From contig KL647288.1 of NCBI GenBank assembly GCA_000727475.1, positions 9,736,055 to 9,800,054 on the forward strand: a stretch of DNA of 64,000 nt. The letters run 5' to 3'. Within the stretch, counting starts at the first letter, position 1, and every line of letters begins with the position of its first letter. The notes below the pieces were generated by a model. The model did not search any database. It saw nothing but the letters and a program-made list of their open reading frames with translations, and had not been told where the DNA came from. The position numbers and the translations under genes are program-made. Source of the stretch: Sarcocystis neurona. Taxonomy: Eukaryota; Apicomplexa; Conoidasida; Eucoccidiorida; Sarcocystidae. Below are positions 36,401 through 49,138 of this stretch, one piece after another.

Positions 36401-38637
36401 GGGTACGTGTGTGTGTATATGCGTATATGTTCAAGGGTTGTACCCTGATGTGCACCTTTGCGCTATATGTTTCCGGAATGAAGTTTTTGACGGGTTACTT
36501 GTATTCGACGCTTTTGAGTCACTTTCCGGTGCGCGTAGTAAGGGAATAGGAAATGCACTGGCAACACTCGCTATAATGTTAACTCTGAGGTGCTTCTCCG
36601 TACAGCACCAGAAACATCTAGCACGGCACATGTGCTCCATCCACGCACATGAAACGTACATCCGCGATTCGAGACGCACAGCCGCTGTGTGGTATTCCTA
36701 CGAAGCTGCTAGGACGGGTACGCGGACCAGCGTCATCACCTGGCGTTCCTGGTCCTTGAGTTATTAGAAACCAACAACGCAGTGCTATTCACGCGAAAAA
36801 TGGTACGCTCACTGCGCTGGTTGAGCCGCGATCAGTGTCGTACAAGACACTCTTCGCTGCAACATACAACGATACAGGTCTGCGCAGCAGTATACACACT
36901 TGAGCTGTCCTACGTGGACACGTGTACATACGTACACATATAGGTGTGTACACAGATATATGATGCTATATATATAAACGAGTGAAGACATACATTGCTT
37001 CTGCGCATAATGAAAGGAACGTATGTGAACACGTACCTGTCAACGGGTCTGTGACTGGAAGTCTTACCAACGCGCCACCGCGGAGCTACCTTGAGCGTAC
37101 GGGTAACTACACTCACTTGGATATAGCGTATCGAATAACCAATTCAAAGCCTGCACTACTGTGAAGATCCTGGCCACCAGCAATCCAAAGGCGATAAGGG
37201 ACTTCGTGATAGAGGCCGAGTGCCGTCGACGCCGGTGCAAACTGCGGTGGCCCCTTGACCAAGGAGGTCGGCGTCCCCATCTGAGCATGTCTCAAACACA
37301 AGCAGTTCCGTAAGTGAGTCGCTCTCCCGTGCTGAGCACTGCGATTGACGTGCGCGCTACCCACATTCGTCACCCGTTTGTGCAGTGCAAAAATGCAAGC
37401 TTTCGAAAGGTTGATTGGCTCCATTTGCAGGCTAGGTAGCGTTGTAGGTTCTTGTGGTAGGTTGTGCACAGGTTCCCGCACACGATTGGATAGATGCTTA
37501 TAAGCGAACACTTTCACGCAGGACCGTGTCCACTTGTTTACACTTTCGTTCTCGCTGTCTACGTGTCCTTTTCGAGACCTGACTCAACGCCTATACACTG
37601 TAAGTAAAACTTGGGTGCGCTACTACATAGAGAGGTGTTCCTGTGCTTACCTACTCATGTGAAATGTTGCTCCAGCTGCTTCCTTGTTCAGGTCCATTAT
37701 CAATATATTAAATTGCTTTAGTTTTTTATAGGCTTCTTGCTGCGGCTAATGCATCCGTACGCATATTCACGTATAGGTATGGCTACTTCTCTCAAGACTG
37801 CTGCGTTGGCTATTTTGCAGTTTACAAGCTACACACATGGAGTTTGAGACGTTACACATTGGGCAGGCATACAAGGAAACGACCACATTGCTTCTGGATA
37901 GTTTTGGCTGGTTAGCTTTTGAAAAGATGGGTACGGAGCGGTGCGCAAACAGTGCACTATGTATGCTGTGAAGTATGCGTGTGTTTGCTTCTGGATACTT
38001 ACGGCTAGGCAGCATTTCAAGAGGTGGGTACAGAGTGCTGCGCAACAGCGCACTACGTACACTGTGAAGATGGCCGTACGCTTCTATACAAATACACATG
38101 AACACAAAGTTGTGCCCTGTCGCGCTTCTGACTTTCTATGAATCACCATCTCCGGCGGTAAGCCATTAGACGTACACACAAGCTTGCATCTACCTAGTCA
38201 TGTACTGGCTCATGTAAACAACGTCCTTGTTGTTCGTTTACAGATATGCATGAAAGAAAACATGAATGTATACTGTAACAGTGGGCGCTCCTGTGGATGC
38301 AGGGTTGGCTCCCCACGAAGGACAATCCCGCCTGGGAGACGGTAAACGCAACGTATGTGAGAATCACTGTAGTCAGTACGGACCACGTTTTCTCCCTTTC
38401 GAGTGATAGCACTTGCCGCCTTTTCTCCTCTCGTTTCCTTGTACGTGACGTTGACGTAATCTGTGGACCTGTACTCCGCTTCGGCCATTCCCGTGTTTGC
38501 ACTTTTCCTCGCCTCTGCGATTCACTGATTAAATCGTCGGGTCGCATTTGTTGCGATTTCGTCGTGCCTTCCGGTAAGTGCGGGAATGTCTGCCCCTCTT
38601 CGGCAGCGTGATTCGACCGCTCAACTCCATCCACCAT
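33492..38637 (-). CDS. Five-exon putative single-pass membrane protein with a degenerate EF-hand loop
   Basis: Exons in transcript order: 38637-38242, 37280-37117, 36278-36214, 35214-35085, 34071-33492. All phases agree and the protein is 444 residues. Exon 1 starts MVDGVERSNHAAEEG, is charged for about 95 residues (RTRKREEKRRQVLSLEREK), then has one hydrophobic segment (TWSVLTTVILTYVAFTVSQA) that suggests a type II membrane anchor. Exon 1 could instead end at 38317 at a GTGGGG donor. The middle is ordered (YHEVPYRLWIAGGQDLH, REVEVFVTSDP). Exon 4 ends in ALYAFTLRQMDGDGNL, an EF-hand-like loop with Gln at position 1 and spacing disturbed by the splice junction. The last exon encodes a well-ordered 192-residue domain rich in Trp and Tyr (PPLWALWEVTYKPVTAEFWL, KEYAQKVWVQQLLHTNYP) ending SIKEIIKQAES. 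I do not recognise the family; it may be coccidian-specific. Confidence 0.6.
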
Positions 38638-39731
38638 TTTCTTCTTCCTTTCAAGCCGTTCTGTGCGGCGTTTTCTGACATCCTTTGTGGAATAGTCGAG
38701 GTTCTGCTAAATTACTTTTTACTTCGGAAGTGCAGCAGAACGACTCCCACACTGGCAGTGGCACTGGCGGCGAGACCTAGCCGGCGTCCCGCGACAACGG
38801 CGGTGATCGCCAACGGAAACACATGTACTTAGACACCAACGTGTTTGCTAGCGTCCATATACTTACGTGTCCTGAAGACTCCACCTCGCGCGACCCGTTT
38901 CAAGAATTGGTAGGTGTGCACGAAGAAAAGCAAGGTGGCGCACGAAAGGGTTCGTTTTGACCACGGAAACACGTAGGTATACAGAGCTTTATGAACACGA
39001 CTAGAAATTCTATTTGCTTTTATCAATACACAGTACAGAGCGAGTAGTAAAGACCACGGCAAAAGCTTTTGGGCCTCAGAGACAAGTACCTACTTCCACA
39101 CTCGTATACACCAGGTAGAGGGTACAGAAACGCAGGCCGTCCCACAAATAAGAGCAACAGTGAGGACTGTACTACTGGGCAACGTATACGCGGAAATTTT
39201 CGAACAAATGTTCAGCGTTACGCTGCGCCTCTTCTAGAGGTGTGCCCTTCTTTCACATTCGTGCTGTTCTGCACTCTGAAAGTGAAAACAAGCATATTTT
39301 TACGTCTGTGCGAAGTGACAGAGGAAGGCACCTACGGGTATAATCGATCTCTGCAGGTGTATTCCGTAACTGAATTCTCTAGGTGGGAAGGAGCACGGTC
39401 ATCATACCCGTTCAGCTGCATACGTCATACACACCCACCAGTACGTATGCTGTGGATCAACACCTGAGTTGCAACGTGCTGTGTGTCGCGTGTACAGAGA
39501 AGAATGCTCAGAACACCGTCAACCTGGCTGGATATCAAAATGCAGTGCTGAGAAGCTCCTTGCCATCGCTTGTTGGTAGGTGTGCGCGTAGCTTCTTACC
39601 GTACGAGCGCATAAAATACTCAGCGATGTGTTCTACGTCATTGCGACGCTTTATTGGTATCGCCGTACAGCGCCACAATATTTATCGCCGTGGTGACCGC
39701 CAGATTGGAAATGCCAAGACAGATTCGTGCG

Positions 39732-39855
39732 CAGGATTGTACTATTCGACTCCTGCGTGGAAGGTCGATGACATCTGTGGTCAGGTACGCCACCAGGATT
39801 GTACTATTCGACTCCAGCGTGGAAGGTCGATGACATCTGTAGTCAGGTACGCCAC
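39732..39855. repeat. 62-bp tandem duplication
   Basis: Two adjacent copies, 39732-39793 and 39794-39855, differ at two bases. Each contains CAGGTACGCCACCA at its end. It is recent, judging by identity, and lies outside recognised genes. Confidence 0.9.
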
Positions 39856-40106
39856 CAATTCGGAATAAGGCAGAAAGTTACTAAGTGGGAACAAAGCCCC
39901 TAAACGGCTCGGATACTCACCGTTGTCAGCCGCGCTAACGATGAGTTGCACGCAGCGGCAAATGCGGGGTTACCTACATTACCTTTGGCCGCAGCCCACC
40001 GTGACGTCTCCTATCCTACGCATTCAGCCCTAAACAAACATTGCCAACCGTAGGCGACTCAGCGTCTGGCGTCGAAGCTGGAACAACGTATAGCATCTTG
40101 TGCAGG

Positions 40107-40190
40107 CGCTGTCTACGTATCCGCAGTTGGCGTTTCTAACTTGTGCAGGCGCTGTTCGTAGCCGCAGTTGGTGTTTCTAACTTTGAACAA
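40107..40190. repeat. About 43-bp imperfect tandem duplication
   Basis: Two copies start with CTTGTGCAGGCGCTG at 40107 and 40150 and end in TTTCTAA. They differ by a small indel and a few substitutions. Confidence 0.8.
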
Positions 40191-40705
40191 AGCGGCAACT
40201 GGCGCAAACGGTAGATGCACAAACTGAAGGTTGCCTTCAGGTGAATTTTGTGCATCATATGATGTCCGAGATCAGGATACCAGCAATGTGTGAATAAACA
40301 GACAAAAGATCCTTCTTCTTCGATTTAAACGTGCGAAATGAGCGAAGGTAGAGGGCCGAATCGACAAGAACTATCATTGTCACCACTAGTTCACCTGTAG
40401 TGCAAAGTCCACTATAGGTTGAAGTTGTTACGTGATAGGTCCAAACACGCGTGTTCTGCCGCCCTGAAAGCATGCACGTTTTACACGTGCGTGAACGTAC
40501 TTGCACAGTGATACGTACACAATGGAAGTATTGCCATGTAGCCGCCGGCGACATACCATACCACAGAAGCTACACACATGCGAGGGGCCGCACCTGCGCA
40601 AAGCTACTTTTCCGCATCCATGACGATGAGAATCAACGAGGACTCAGGTGTCTACTGCAGAGGACCCCTCTGAGGAATGTGACACACATGTCGCAGAAAC
40701 GGCCG

Positions 40706-41128
40706 CTACAAGGGTGAGGATTCGCTGTTGGTAGAGCTACTCTGAAGCAGTGGACTGGAGATGAAAATTAGTTGCCTGTAGTCACTCGTGTTATAGTCAA
40801 CGGCAACAACAGACTTTCGAAAGCGGTAAGTCGTCCGTTGTGTAGAAATCTTCCCTGTTTCTTTGCTACGACGTGTTGTTCTCTCTGTCTGAAAACCGCA
40901 GTGGCTTGAGTGCATGCTGCTTGCCGCTGAAGGAAAGGCCACAGCCCGCATCCCTCCAGTGACGTCCTGCAGTGTACATGCCCCAGCCATGTTCAGATTA
41001 AAAAGTGTGGCGTCTATCGAGTAATCCGTGGCGAAGATTAAAAAAAAACGCCGCACTCGGGTGTACGGAAGCCAATACCTCACCGATATCCTACTGAAAG
41101 GCGTGGAAGTGGACACGGCAGCAGTCAC
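40706..41128 (-). CDS. Hypothetical 140-residue open frame
   Basis: Uninterrupted from ATG, with fairly even composition (VRYWLPYTRVRRFFLIFATDY near the start, TTYRFRKSVVAVDYN near the end). It lies downstream of the eL30 gene on the same strand. No motif, paralogue or splice evidence was found, and AT/GC balance here allows chance frames of this length. Confidence 0.28.
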   Translation of the reverse strand: MTAAVSTSTPFSRISVRYWLPYTRVRRFFLIFATDYSIDATLFNLNMAGACTLQDVTGGMRAVAFPSAASSMHSSHCGFQTERTTRRSKETGKISTQRTTYRFRKSVVAVDYNTSDYRQLIFISSPLLQSSSTNSESSPL

Positions 41129-42052
41129 TTGCCTTGTATGCGTGGACTACGCCGTACTGCTGTGTAGAAACGCTTTTACCTACTGAACGCTATAGAAGTG
41201 GATATGACAGCAGGCACTTGCTTCGCATGCGGACGCCGGGCCGTACTGGGGTACACGTCAGATAAACCTTCCGTACTCGGACAGTCCCAATTACACTTCG
41301 TGCCACCGACAAACTACTGTGGAGGTGCGAAAGTCTTCTGGTACATCATCAAACATTGCTTTTCTCCACTCCACCAAGACGCTTGCAGCCGGAACTTCCC
41401 TCAGCAACGCCAGCTACGCCACAGACGCACGACCATCGCGTCACAAATCGATTTTCTCTTTTATTCACATCGTACGACGCGCTTCCCGGTTTTACCCTTC
41501 TGAAGGGATTTCCCCGTAAAACGACAGGCGGCGTGACCACAGCTCCACCTAACCAATATTACGTCACCAAGCAGCTCTCCAGATTCCAAAAAATCAGTCA
41601 GGCCGAAGGTACAAGTGTTGCAACACATGACAGGAGTGAAAATCATACGACACTTTTAAGCGGAAGCAGACTGCAGCACGTCCTCGTCCGGTACTGGAAT
41701 ACAAGTACTCAGTACTTAACGCGTCGAATATGACTACTCATACCACGTTAAATCACTGACACAACATCCTGTACTCCAGCCTTTGTTCGCTGCACGCCAC
41801 ACTCCAGCGCTAAGAAGTCAAACAGTATTCTAACAAAAGCATAGCCGTCCACTGCCTGTCTTACTCCACATTTTAGAATTTGTGCGCAAGCGCACATACA
41901 AAATATGATGTCTCTACATTTTTATCATCCACAAACGCTGCTGGCTGTGTCCGCGAGGCACACGACGCCGCTAACACCACGGAGACATTATCCTGTCTCA
42001 CTCTCCTGTTCGCAGTAGTATCCCTCTTCCATGACAGTAGTCACCTCTCTTG
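41129..42052. other. Gap before the eL30 3' end, nothing supported
   Basis: A 125-codon + strand open frame (41356-41733) without an ATG start or motif is the only sizeable frame. The eL30 3' UTR should lie in the right part. Confidence 0.35.
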
Positions 42053-45000
42053 TTATTCCACGGATCGTATGATGTCGGAGTCACCGGGTTCCGTGACGGC
42101 GAGGCAAGTGACACGGAATAGCTTTCCGCACGCAGTCCCAAGCTCATTGTTGTCTGTCCAAATTAATGGGAAGCACACAGGGGAACTTTCAATGTGGTAA
42201 AGGAACGTCCCCATACTCTACACAGGCATGTACAAAAAAAAGCTAGCTCGCTAGCCGAGTCCACTTTACGCCAGAGCTCGCGCTCTCTCCTATCAGCATA
42301 CGGTTACAGGGTCCAGACAGGCTGTGTGTCGTGAGCAAAACCAAAAATGGCTGCAACGCAACGTCGCGACTTACTACCGGAGGCAGATCCCTTCTTTGTA
42401 TCACAAACTGCGCTTCACGAATACAACGGATGTTTCAGAACAAGAACATGTGCTTCTCATGCTGTACGGGTGCACGCTCAGTCACAGACACTAAAAATTC
42501 CCGTATGTCGTCCGCGCGTACGCGAACGTGAATACGAATGTGTACACGCGTATACACACACACGCCTACACAAACTTCGGGGGCCACACAGATCCGCATC
42601 GCATATATGTGTGAGAGCTGCACAATACTGTTGCTGCGCTAAAGAGCGGGGAAACGAAATTTCCAGTTCGCGGTCTTGCAACCACTGACAAGCAACCACG
42701 TCGGCAGTGCCCTGTGGAGCGGACGTCGCAATACCTGATGTCGAATAATGCAACGCAGATACGCGAATAGACAGGTTTGCATCTACTCGTACCAGATACA
42801 AAGCACTGTTAGCATCTATATACAAATCGTCATAATCGCCACACCTGCGACTATATACCTGAAGATTCAGACGGCGATGTCCCACTTGACAGCTACTATC
42901 AGGTTCCCAACGCCTCACGAAGTATTATTCCCCGTTTCGAATGTGTGGTTAGGTACTGACGAGCGGTGGCGGATAATGGTCGTGAACGGCCTTTCTTCGC
43001 TACATGCGAGTCACGCAACGTACTCTCGTTCTAAGATGATAATGTACTCCCAACCACACCACGACGACATTATTATTAACATGTGCTGAGTGCTGAAAAA
43101 GCTCTTTACTTGGCATCTTCAGACTACCAAAGTCCCACAACTTGCACACAAATATATCCCCACCACCGCTGCCCGGAAACGAGCAGCCCCGTAGCTGCTA
43201 CATACGCGTCTACAGAAGTGATCAAAAATACAGACGAATCTTTCCTGGAAATCGACAGACGCACGTGCGTCCGTACGCAGAATGCTTGTACTTCACTAAC
43301 GGCGACGGCTTGCCGTATGTGCAGAAAACTTCTGGCCGCCGAAGGAGAAACGGTGATCTGAATGTTTGCTTGGGAAGCGACAGAACACGCACGTATCTGC
43401 AGACGCGGTAGCAGCTAACAAATTGTTCAAACAGATGCAACGCCAGAAATAGATCGTTTTGCAAACGCAGCAGGAGGCACACGCTCGTGACACTGGCAAA
43501 ACGAACGTCCCTTCAATAAGATTCCGCACGACACAGTTAATGGAGAAGAAAACGCAGAAAATACACACATACGTGCCACACAGAAAGGAGCACATTAGCT
43601 ACACTCCTCGGAGACGCAGCAGCCGGGACGACAGACGCCTGGTTTGACAAAGAGGCGTCAGCATCAACACGGGCACCGGCAACCAAGCACCACGGCAGAA
43701 AGTCCACTACGTAAGTAGATGATCCACCTCAAAAGAATACCTGGAACGGAACGCAGCAACGGCACTACACATCCGTCAAACAGAAATGAGCACCACAGAC
43801 GTCCTCCTGGACTGTAGCGGAGCAAGACGTATGTATTCACTCGAATCTGAGTGGCGGCTCCTGTTGTAGATCGTCGAAGTATACGACGGGCCGTCTGACA
43901 GACACCTGGAACTACGAACTCAACCACTGCACTATTCAGGCGGTAGGACACCACCGCTGTCGGTCGAAAATCAAACTTACCACAAAGCGTTGCTGGTGTT
44001 GCACAACTTCACAGCCTCGCTGTGAACAGCACCCTCACGTGACAAATGAACGGATTTCCACGGCCGAGGTAGACGTTCGCTACGGGTAACTAGTTAGCAC
44101 CAACGCCCCTCGCAGACGTACAGTCTTCATTGCGGAAGAGCGTAAAATGTCGCGCAGTTGACTCGTAGGATGTTCCCTTTTCGCAATACTTGGGGACAAA
44201 TACAAAATTCAGCAACGGAAGCGGACACGCACAGACGCCTTCCACAAAACGTCATTTTTAGGGCCACCACTGAAAGAAGTCCGAGAAATGACAAACTGTC
44301 ACTGCATCAGGAATGAATGTCACTCACCGCCGTGGTAGTGGTGAACTCCGCACTTGGACAGCATCGCGTAATACTCGATTTCCGATTTGCGCAGCGCAGG
44401 GCAGTTGTTGCTGATGATGATCAGTTTTGCTGACAGAGATCATTCCACGCAGAAACCAGAGGAGGTCAATATTACTGCAGGTACGCAAAGCAAAAATCTT
44501 TTTACCTCTCGCATGTGGAACCCTGCAGAACACGCTTGTAACCCGGTACGTACTAGAGATAATTGGGCACGCACTACACAGATATATATATATATATATA
44601 TTTAGGGGTACATACGTGTGCAAAAAAAGCAATACCATCTGGATAGTCGTCTGCGAAAACCTGTGTACTACGCAGCAAATGCATGAGTTGACTCACCAAC
44701 GCATGCTGACTACTGCTCCACTTCACCTTCAAGCTGACATGCGTAGCGGCACGTAGGTGGCCGCCTACGCATGTATTCTCTCGTGCAGACGCGTTCGTCT
44801 GTGCGCTTCATTCATCTAAAGCCCCACTGCTGAAGCACTCTATTCATCGGTCACGCGCTCGCCATCTTTATAGGCATACATACGGATACTACGTTTACTT
44901 GCGCAGACAGCAGCACATACACGTGTATCTCATCTAATTCCCATGGGTAGAGGAGACGACAGTGTCCTCCTTTTCTCTCTTCTCTCCTCTCTGAGAGACT

Positions 45001-45817
45001 TATTTGGCACCCTGGAAGCCTCAAAATACGTACAGATACCAAAGTAGTTACTTGCTAGAGACGTTCTACTCGGCATCTGATCTACCACGTAATTTGCTGG
45101 GCCTGCAATGAGTCCTGGAGAACAACTTTAGCCTCTTTGGTAACATCTGCCGCCCAAAATCGCCCAGAATTGGCTCGTCGCCTCCCGTCACTAAAAGAAA
45201 AACCTGCTCCACTTCCGCTATAACGAAAGTGTTTGATTTCTCGCACCATGGCAATGTTCTTAGATGCGTTTCTGCTTCATAATCACCTGCGGCGTGACTG
45301 GGAGGGTGGAAATACATTCTCAGCAACATGGCAACCTGGGAAGTCTCCACACGTAAGACGAATATCACCCGCATATGTAAAACGTTTTAGTGTGAAGAAT
45401 AAAAAAATCCCTGTTCGCGTGTTTGAGTTAAGCCCCCCAAGTATCGCTAACTTCCTAGAATTCACCAAGACAGCCGCGGGAGGGAAAATCATTCTGCTGG
45501 GACCTGGACCCAGTGGGTCGTCTGCAAATTATGTACATACCTTCCCAACGTAAAACGGACGCCACTTTCGGCGACGAACATACGCTCACGCAGGTGTACG
45601 GGAAATACTCTTCCACAGCGTCGGCAACACAAAACACGAAAACTCTTACGAAAGACAAGTGTCATGTGCATTTTTGCAGCCTATCCCGCGTACCCTTTCC
45701 TGTCCGCAAAGCGTTAATGGACGTTTTGCAGCCCAGGCTGACTTTCCCACTTTTCATCACGAGCTGGAGGCGGGCGTTGATGCCCTCGCTCCCGGCCTTC
45801 TTCGCTTTCTTTGCCAT
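42053..45817 (-). CDS. RPL30: 60S ribosomal protein eL30
   Basis: Exons 45817-45694, 44429-44328 and 42153-42053, phases 1 and 1, give 108 residues. eL30 is a small alpha/beta L7Ae-fold protein of the cytosolic large ribosomal subunit. Family blocks are clear in each exon: [17 protein letters not shown] in the first, [20 protein letters not shown] and CGVHHYHG in the second, [14 protein letters not shown] and [12 protein letters not shown] in the third. Splice sites are AAGG|GTACGC, CTCTGTCAG acceptor, CGGCG|GTGAGTG and TTTGGACAG acceptor. Length and order match eL30 of other eukaryotes, so the gene looks intact. The two introns are about 1.26 and 2.17 kb, so coding sequence is under a tenth of the locus. 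In eL30 of yeast, splicing is feedback-regulated; nothing here shows whether that applies. Confidence 0.95.
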
Positions 45818-47689
45818 TTCTCAAGAGGAATGGACGGAATAAAAATCGGACGCGGCTGCGGCGATTTCGCGGCTGTTCCGATTTTACAGCAACACGTAAG
45901 CCGAAACTCACGTATTCACGTGCTAAATTTACAAAGTGCAGATACATAGCAGCACCCAACAGCCTTTGGGTCGCCTAGTCAAACAGAAGGGAGGCGACAG
46001 CATGTCGATCCTGTGCATGCTTGTGAGCTACTATCACCGAGGGGCTTCTGATCCCCCCAGGAACCCCCCCGAGTAATGCGTAGCGCTAACATGCGGTGCA
46101 GATGCCCACAGGCTCGAGACACCCAGCCGGCTTGCCGCTGCGCGACCAGCCTCAGCAACGGCTGCATCAACTGGAGTAGCAGCAACACCACCGAGCAACG
46201 GAGGCGGCAGGACCATCAGCAACGTGGCTACGAACGATACAGAAGCATACTGAAAACCGGTCGCACAAACGCGGGCAGCCGGCAGCTGCCGTACAGCCCA
46301 GCCCGAAAGCAGCAGCAGTAGTACGACTGCGTTCGCTACGGGGGCGCTGCAGTAGCAGACTGGAGCAGCAACAACAGTAGCCGCGCAAGCAGTGCGGAAG
46401 CGACAACTGCAGTAGCAATATGCGGCGCAGAAAAAAGCTACAGGTAGCTGCAGCAAGGTGCCACCGTCAGGAGCAGTAGAGAAGTAGGACCAACTCTACG
46501 GGCCATAACTATATACATACGTTACACTCGCAACGAATTCCGCCGCTACTGCTGCGCGTGACTCCCAGCGCAAGACGAAGTCCGCGTGCGCGATCGCATG
46601 AACCGCATGAGCGACACAACTAACCAAGTGGTCGGTCGTGGAATAAGCGTGTACGCTTATGCGTAACATGTGTATACCCTGCATGTTGTTCACGTATACG
46701 CGTGTATCTGCTCACTGACCGCCTCACGTATACTCGCCTTGGAGCTGCTCCTACCTCGTGGACGACAGTTGATGGTAGTAAACAGCGGCGTAAGGAGTTC
46801 TTGGGTACATCCAGAAGTACGATGAGTCACGACGGTAGACTGAGCGGCTCTCTTTCCCCTTCCGGGCGCTTGCTCACATTTGCTGGATTTCGCAGTTGGT
46901 AGCCGTTTCAACGAGACGAGGTTCACGCTGAACTTCAGTGCACGTGTATATACATGCTTCTGTCTCAGCTCAGTGTTCCTGCATATCAACAGCTGTATAT
47001 CTGTCCTCCGGAGTAGGCGTACCCCGTATGTGCTTCAGTGCGCCTTCGCTCGTGACTCTGTAGAGGATGGCAACAGCATTATATGTAGACACGTACCGCA
47101 CCTTGGATACGTGGTCACCGGACTGGTTTTCTCTTTTTATAGGCGCTTGCACGCCTGTAGCGATTCTGACCGAAGAAACGGAGGCCTGGTTTTGGAGGGA
47201 AAGTCGTCAAAAATACAAATGCGACGGTGCCCTGGAAATGTCTACATGTGTCTTCTTTGAGCTCTGCATGAGGTGTTGACATGACGAACTTCCGGCTCTG
47301 TACCACAACTTTGGTACTAGCGTGAATTTTTGCACACGTATTCGGGCTCGACTAGAACCGGATTCGCCCACTGTTTCCTGCTAGCAGACTTTCTCTCACA
47401 TTGGTACCGCGGAAGCATCCTGATTCAGTTACTGCCGCAAATGCGGCAAACGCAGGAGACAAATATTTTATAAATTAAATCTTGTGTTCCGCATGCTCTC
47501 CCGGATGTCACACACACTGCTCACGTTTAGGTATATCGGCGCTGCAGGCGTGAGCACCATGTATCTCCTGCACCGTTCACCAAGTGGACCGCAGATCGCA
47601 GTCCACCTCTTTTTGAAACATGTAGCATTGTTTGCCGACCTTTACCATTCGGAGTATCCGCCTGGTTAGACTAGAAAACGACTTTTTCC

Positions 47690-47953
47690 ATGACCACTCG
47701 TGTGCCTCCCACTTCGGTAATCTCCGTGTTCTTGATCGTCTTCTGCTGTGTAACTTACCCGGTTATGATCTGTGGTAGTCCGTTCGACTCACTTACATCT
47801 CGTCCCCCGTTTTCCCTCTCCGTGTCCGCTGTCGCCTCCGTGGGGTTCCTTGCACTCGTGTCGGGAAGTCCACGCAGCGCATCGTCCCCTCATGCGTATT
47901 TTGTGTACGGGGTGACTTCGACTGCGTTGTGCTGCCGCCGGTCACGTCTGTAA
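47690..47953 (+). CDS. Hypothetical ORF with a signal-peptide-like start
   Basis: ATG at 47690; 87 codons. After TTRVPPTS comes a hydrophobic stretch (VISVFLIVFCCVTYPVMIC) that resembles a signal peptide or anchor. A second hydrophobic stretch follows (SVSAVASVGFLALVSG). No domain recognised. Neighbouring pieces on the same strand could be further exons. Confidence 0.28.
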   Translation: MTTRVPPTSVISVFLIVFCCVTYPVMICGSPFDSLTSRPPFSLSVSAVASVGFLALVSGSPRSASSPHAYFVYGVTSTALCCRRSRL

Positions 47954-49098
47954 AAGCGGTGTTACACATTACGTTATGGTGGAACGTTGTTTTTGCCGAG
48001 TGGGAAACACACCTTCAACCGCACTTCTGACCGGTTCCATGAAAGAGCGGCTTTCTGGCCGTGTAAAAAGGGTCAAAGTGGAGCTGACGCTGTACGGTAG
48101 TTACTGCAGTCCCCGGACTAACGCTTCATCAGTTCCACCAGTCGCCTGTCGACACTAACTCTTCGGAGGAGATTTTCACTACACCGCAGTCGTCTCACTG
48201 GGTACGTGACGTCGTTGGCGTGCCCGGCTGCCGTATGTGCTGCTAGATGAGCTCTTATCTACACGGATATTCGGAATGCGGATATTCGCAGTCTGCTCTA
48301 AAATCGAGTTCTTGAAAATACCGCTCAAGTCATCCGGTGGACGTATATGTGCACGTGCCTACATAACATTGAACATGTGTCCTCGTTTCCACGTGCTGCA
48401 CGCGATTGGCGGACTTCTGCCGTACGTTTTTTTTTTGTGTTCGATAGCAGAGGCGTGCGGCTAGGTCTTGGGTCAGCATAGCCCTCTCTGGTAAAGGCCG
48501 CAGTATCCGTTGCCCTATTGCAAAACACCAAGATTTTCGCTGTCCTTTGCTTGGGCACCTAGGGAAGAGGTGTGAGGGCGCTTTCCTTACTCCTCATTCT
48601 TGACAAGCCTCATTCCTGAGAATGGTATTGCTCTGTCGAGGGTCAGGAAGGATTTTCTTGGTTTCCCACCTTCAGGGAGCCACGGTGTGTATGTGTTTGT
48701 GGGCACACGTACGCACGTACTATCCAAAGCAGCTCGCCTTTCGGAAAGTGGTGCCTTCCGTCCTGCTTAGCTCACCTATTCACACAAGTGGGTGTGGTAG
48801 CCGTGTCTGTGCGCCTTTCAAGCGGCTGTTTTTCCACCAGCAGTGTTGTTTATCGGTTCTTAAATTGCGTGGCCCTGTCTCGTGAAGATTTTTAGCCAGA
48901 TACAGGCATATATCAGTGGACAAGACGTCTCTTTATTTTTGTAACCCTCTGTGTGTGCTTGAGGACACCCTGTCCCCTCCAGACTGCTATCTCCGGTTGC
49001 CGTCTGAGGGCCTTCAACTTCTTCAGACGCATTTTCGCAATGTGCATTATTTCAAAGAATTCATGTGTATTCAGCTACTAACGTACATCTGTACATAC

Positions 49099-49099
<1 letters not shown>

Positions 49100-49137
<38 letters not shown>
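49100..49137. repeat. TA microsatellite
   Basis: Pure TA repeat of about 35 bp bordered by TATG motifs. Confidence 0.9.

Positions 49138-49138
<1 letters not shown>

Larger units (their letters stand above)
38638..40705. other. Intergenic region with two tandem duplications
   Basis: Apart from the repeats listed separately, only short open frames on both strands occur, with no phased exons or motifs. It should contain the promoter of the minus-strand gene starting at 38637. Confidence 0.4.

Noticed and set aside
45082..45190. Minus-strand piece after a TTTTAG acceptor reading [19 protein letters not shown] to a stop
   Set aside because: Looks coding, but it lies inside the first eL30 intron. 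Adding it would break the conserved eL30 reading between exons 1 and 2. It could at most be an alternative last exon.
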